Source: Pseudomonas sp. PSB18
Lineage (GTDB): Bacteria; Pseudomonadota; Gammaproteobacteria; Pseudomonadales; Pseudomonadaceae
NCBI RefSeq assembly: GCF_014596565.1
Contig: NZ_NOIN01000002.1
Location: 434,001 to 498,000 of the forward strand
Reading direction: 5' to 3'
Length of the DNA stretch: 64,000 bases
Part shown: piece by piece, positions 63,944 through 64,000 of the stretch
Numbering within the stretch: position 1 is the stretch's first letter
Layout of the letters: each line of letters begins with the position of its first letter
The notes under the pieces: generated by a model
Told to the model about the DNA's origin: nothing
What the model saw: only the letters and a program-made list of their open reading frames with translations
Databases searched by the model: none
Translations under genes and position numbers: made by a program

Positions 63944-64000
63944 TGAACAAGGCCCTGTTCGCCCTATGCCTGACGACTAGCCTGATCAGCCTGAGCGCAT
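63943..64000 (+). CDS. tai4: Probable Tai4 immunity protein, 5' end only
   Basis: Cut by the window edge after 19 codons. The ATG overlaps the tae4 stop (TAATG). MNKALFALCLTTSLISLSA is a Sec signal peptide, fitting the periplasmic Tai4 immunity proteins that block Tae4. Identity rests on position and signal peptide only. Confidence 0.65.
   Translation, partial: MNKALFALCLTTSLISLSA

Overview
The window is chromosomal DNA of a fluorescent pseudomonad, probably of the Pseudomonas fluorescens complex. Reasons: the gene order kauB - cupin gene - rpmG/rpmB - dppA-like - radC - coaBC - dut - algC - argB - pyrE - crc - rph - yicC - gmk - rpoZ - spoT - ridA - oxyR - recG - HDOD gene is the one I know from P. 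aeruginosa (about PA5312-PA5347); most genes have high-GC codon use; and the 23-bp REP sequence typical of P. fluorescens occurs many times, often as inverted pairs (REPINs).

Region by region. 1-4.3 kb: end of a phospholipase D/cardiolipin synthase-like gene, an MFS transporter, an aldehyde dehydrogenase of polyamine/guanidinobutyrate catabolism and a cupin protein. 4.1-20.3 kb: housekeeping block (ribosomal proteins L33/L28, peptide-binding protein, RadC, CoA, dUTPase, AlgC, ArgB, PyrE, the catabolite repression protein Crc, RNase PH, YicC, GMP kinase, RNA polymerase omega, SpoT, RidA, a lipoprotein). 20.3-27 kb: accessory island of visibly lower GC. It holds a 1261-residue protein with an N-terminal PD-(D/E)XK-like nuclease motif, a P-loop ATPase and a long helical C-terminus (Avs/STAND-like architecture, a candidate anti-phage protein), a small membrane protein, a DUF6124-type gene and a broken Ser/Thr kinase gene. 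27-36 kb: EamA transporter, SDR protein, ExbB-ExbD-TonB with a candidate Fur box, OxyR, RecG and a YbaK-HDOD protein. 36-41.8 kb: two tandem seven-repeat delta-60 (beta-propeller) proteins, an SCP2-like protein, a small secreted protein, a second DUF6124-type gene and a dense cluster of interspersed repeats. 41.8-64 kb: an H1-type type VI secretion (T6SS) cluster. Leftward run fha, tssJ, tssK, tssL, tssM, tagF, pppA, ppkA, tagT, tagS, tagR, tagQ; rightward run tssA, tssB, tssC, hcp, then a Tae4 amidase effector and the start of its probable Tai4 immunity gene. tssE/F/G/H and vgrG must lie beyond the right edge.

Most interesting points: (1) both delta-60 genes and the nearby secreted-protein gene carry an upstream dyad ACCTGT-N8-ACAGGT (or close to it), which looks like a lux box, so they may form a small quorum-sensing regulon although no luxR/luxI gene is in the window; (2) the two distant DUF6124-type genes share a structured 5' leader in which a 14-15 codon micro-ORF sits within the stem region; (3) the STAND/nuclease protein on the low-GC island; (4) a mosaic repeat with four consecutive near-perfect hairpins, and a second repeat family inserted inside the T6SS transcription unit between tssC and hcp. 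Function assignments rest on recognised motifs and gene order; no database search was run.
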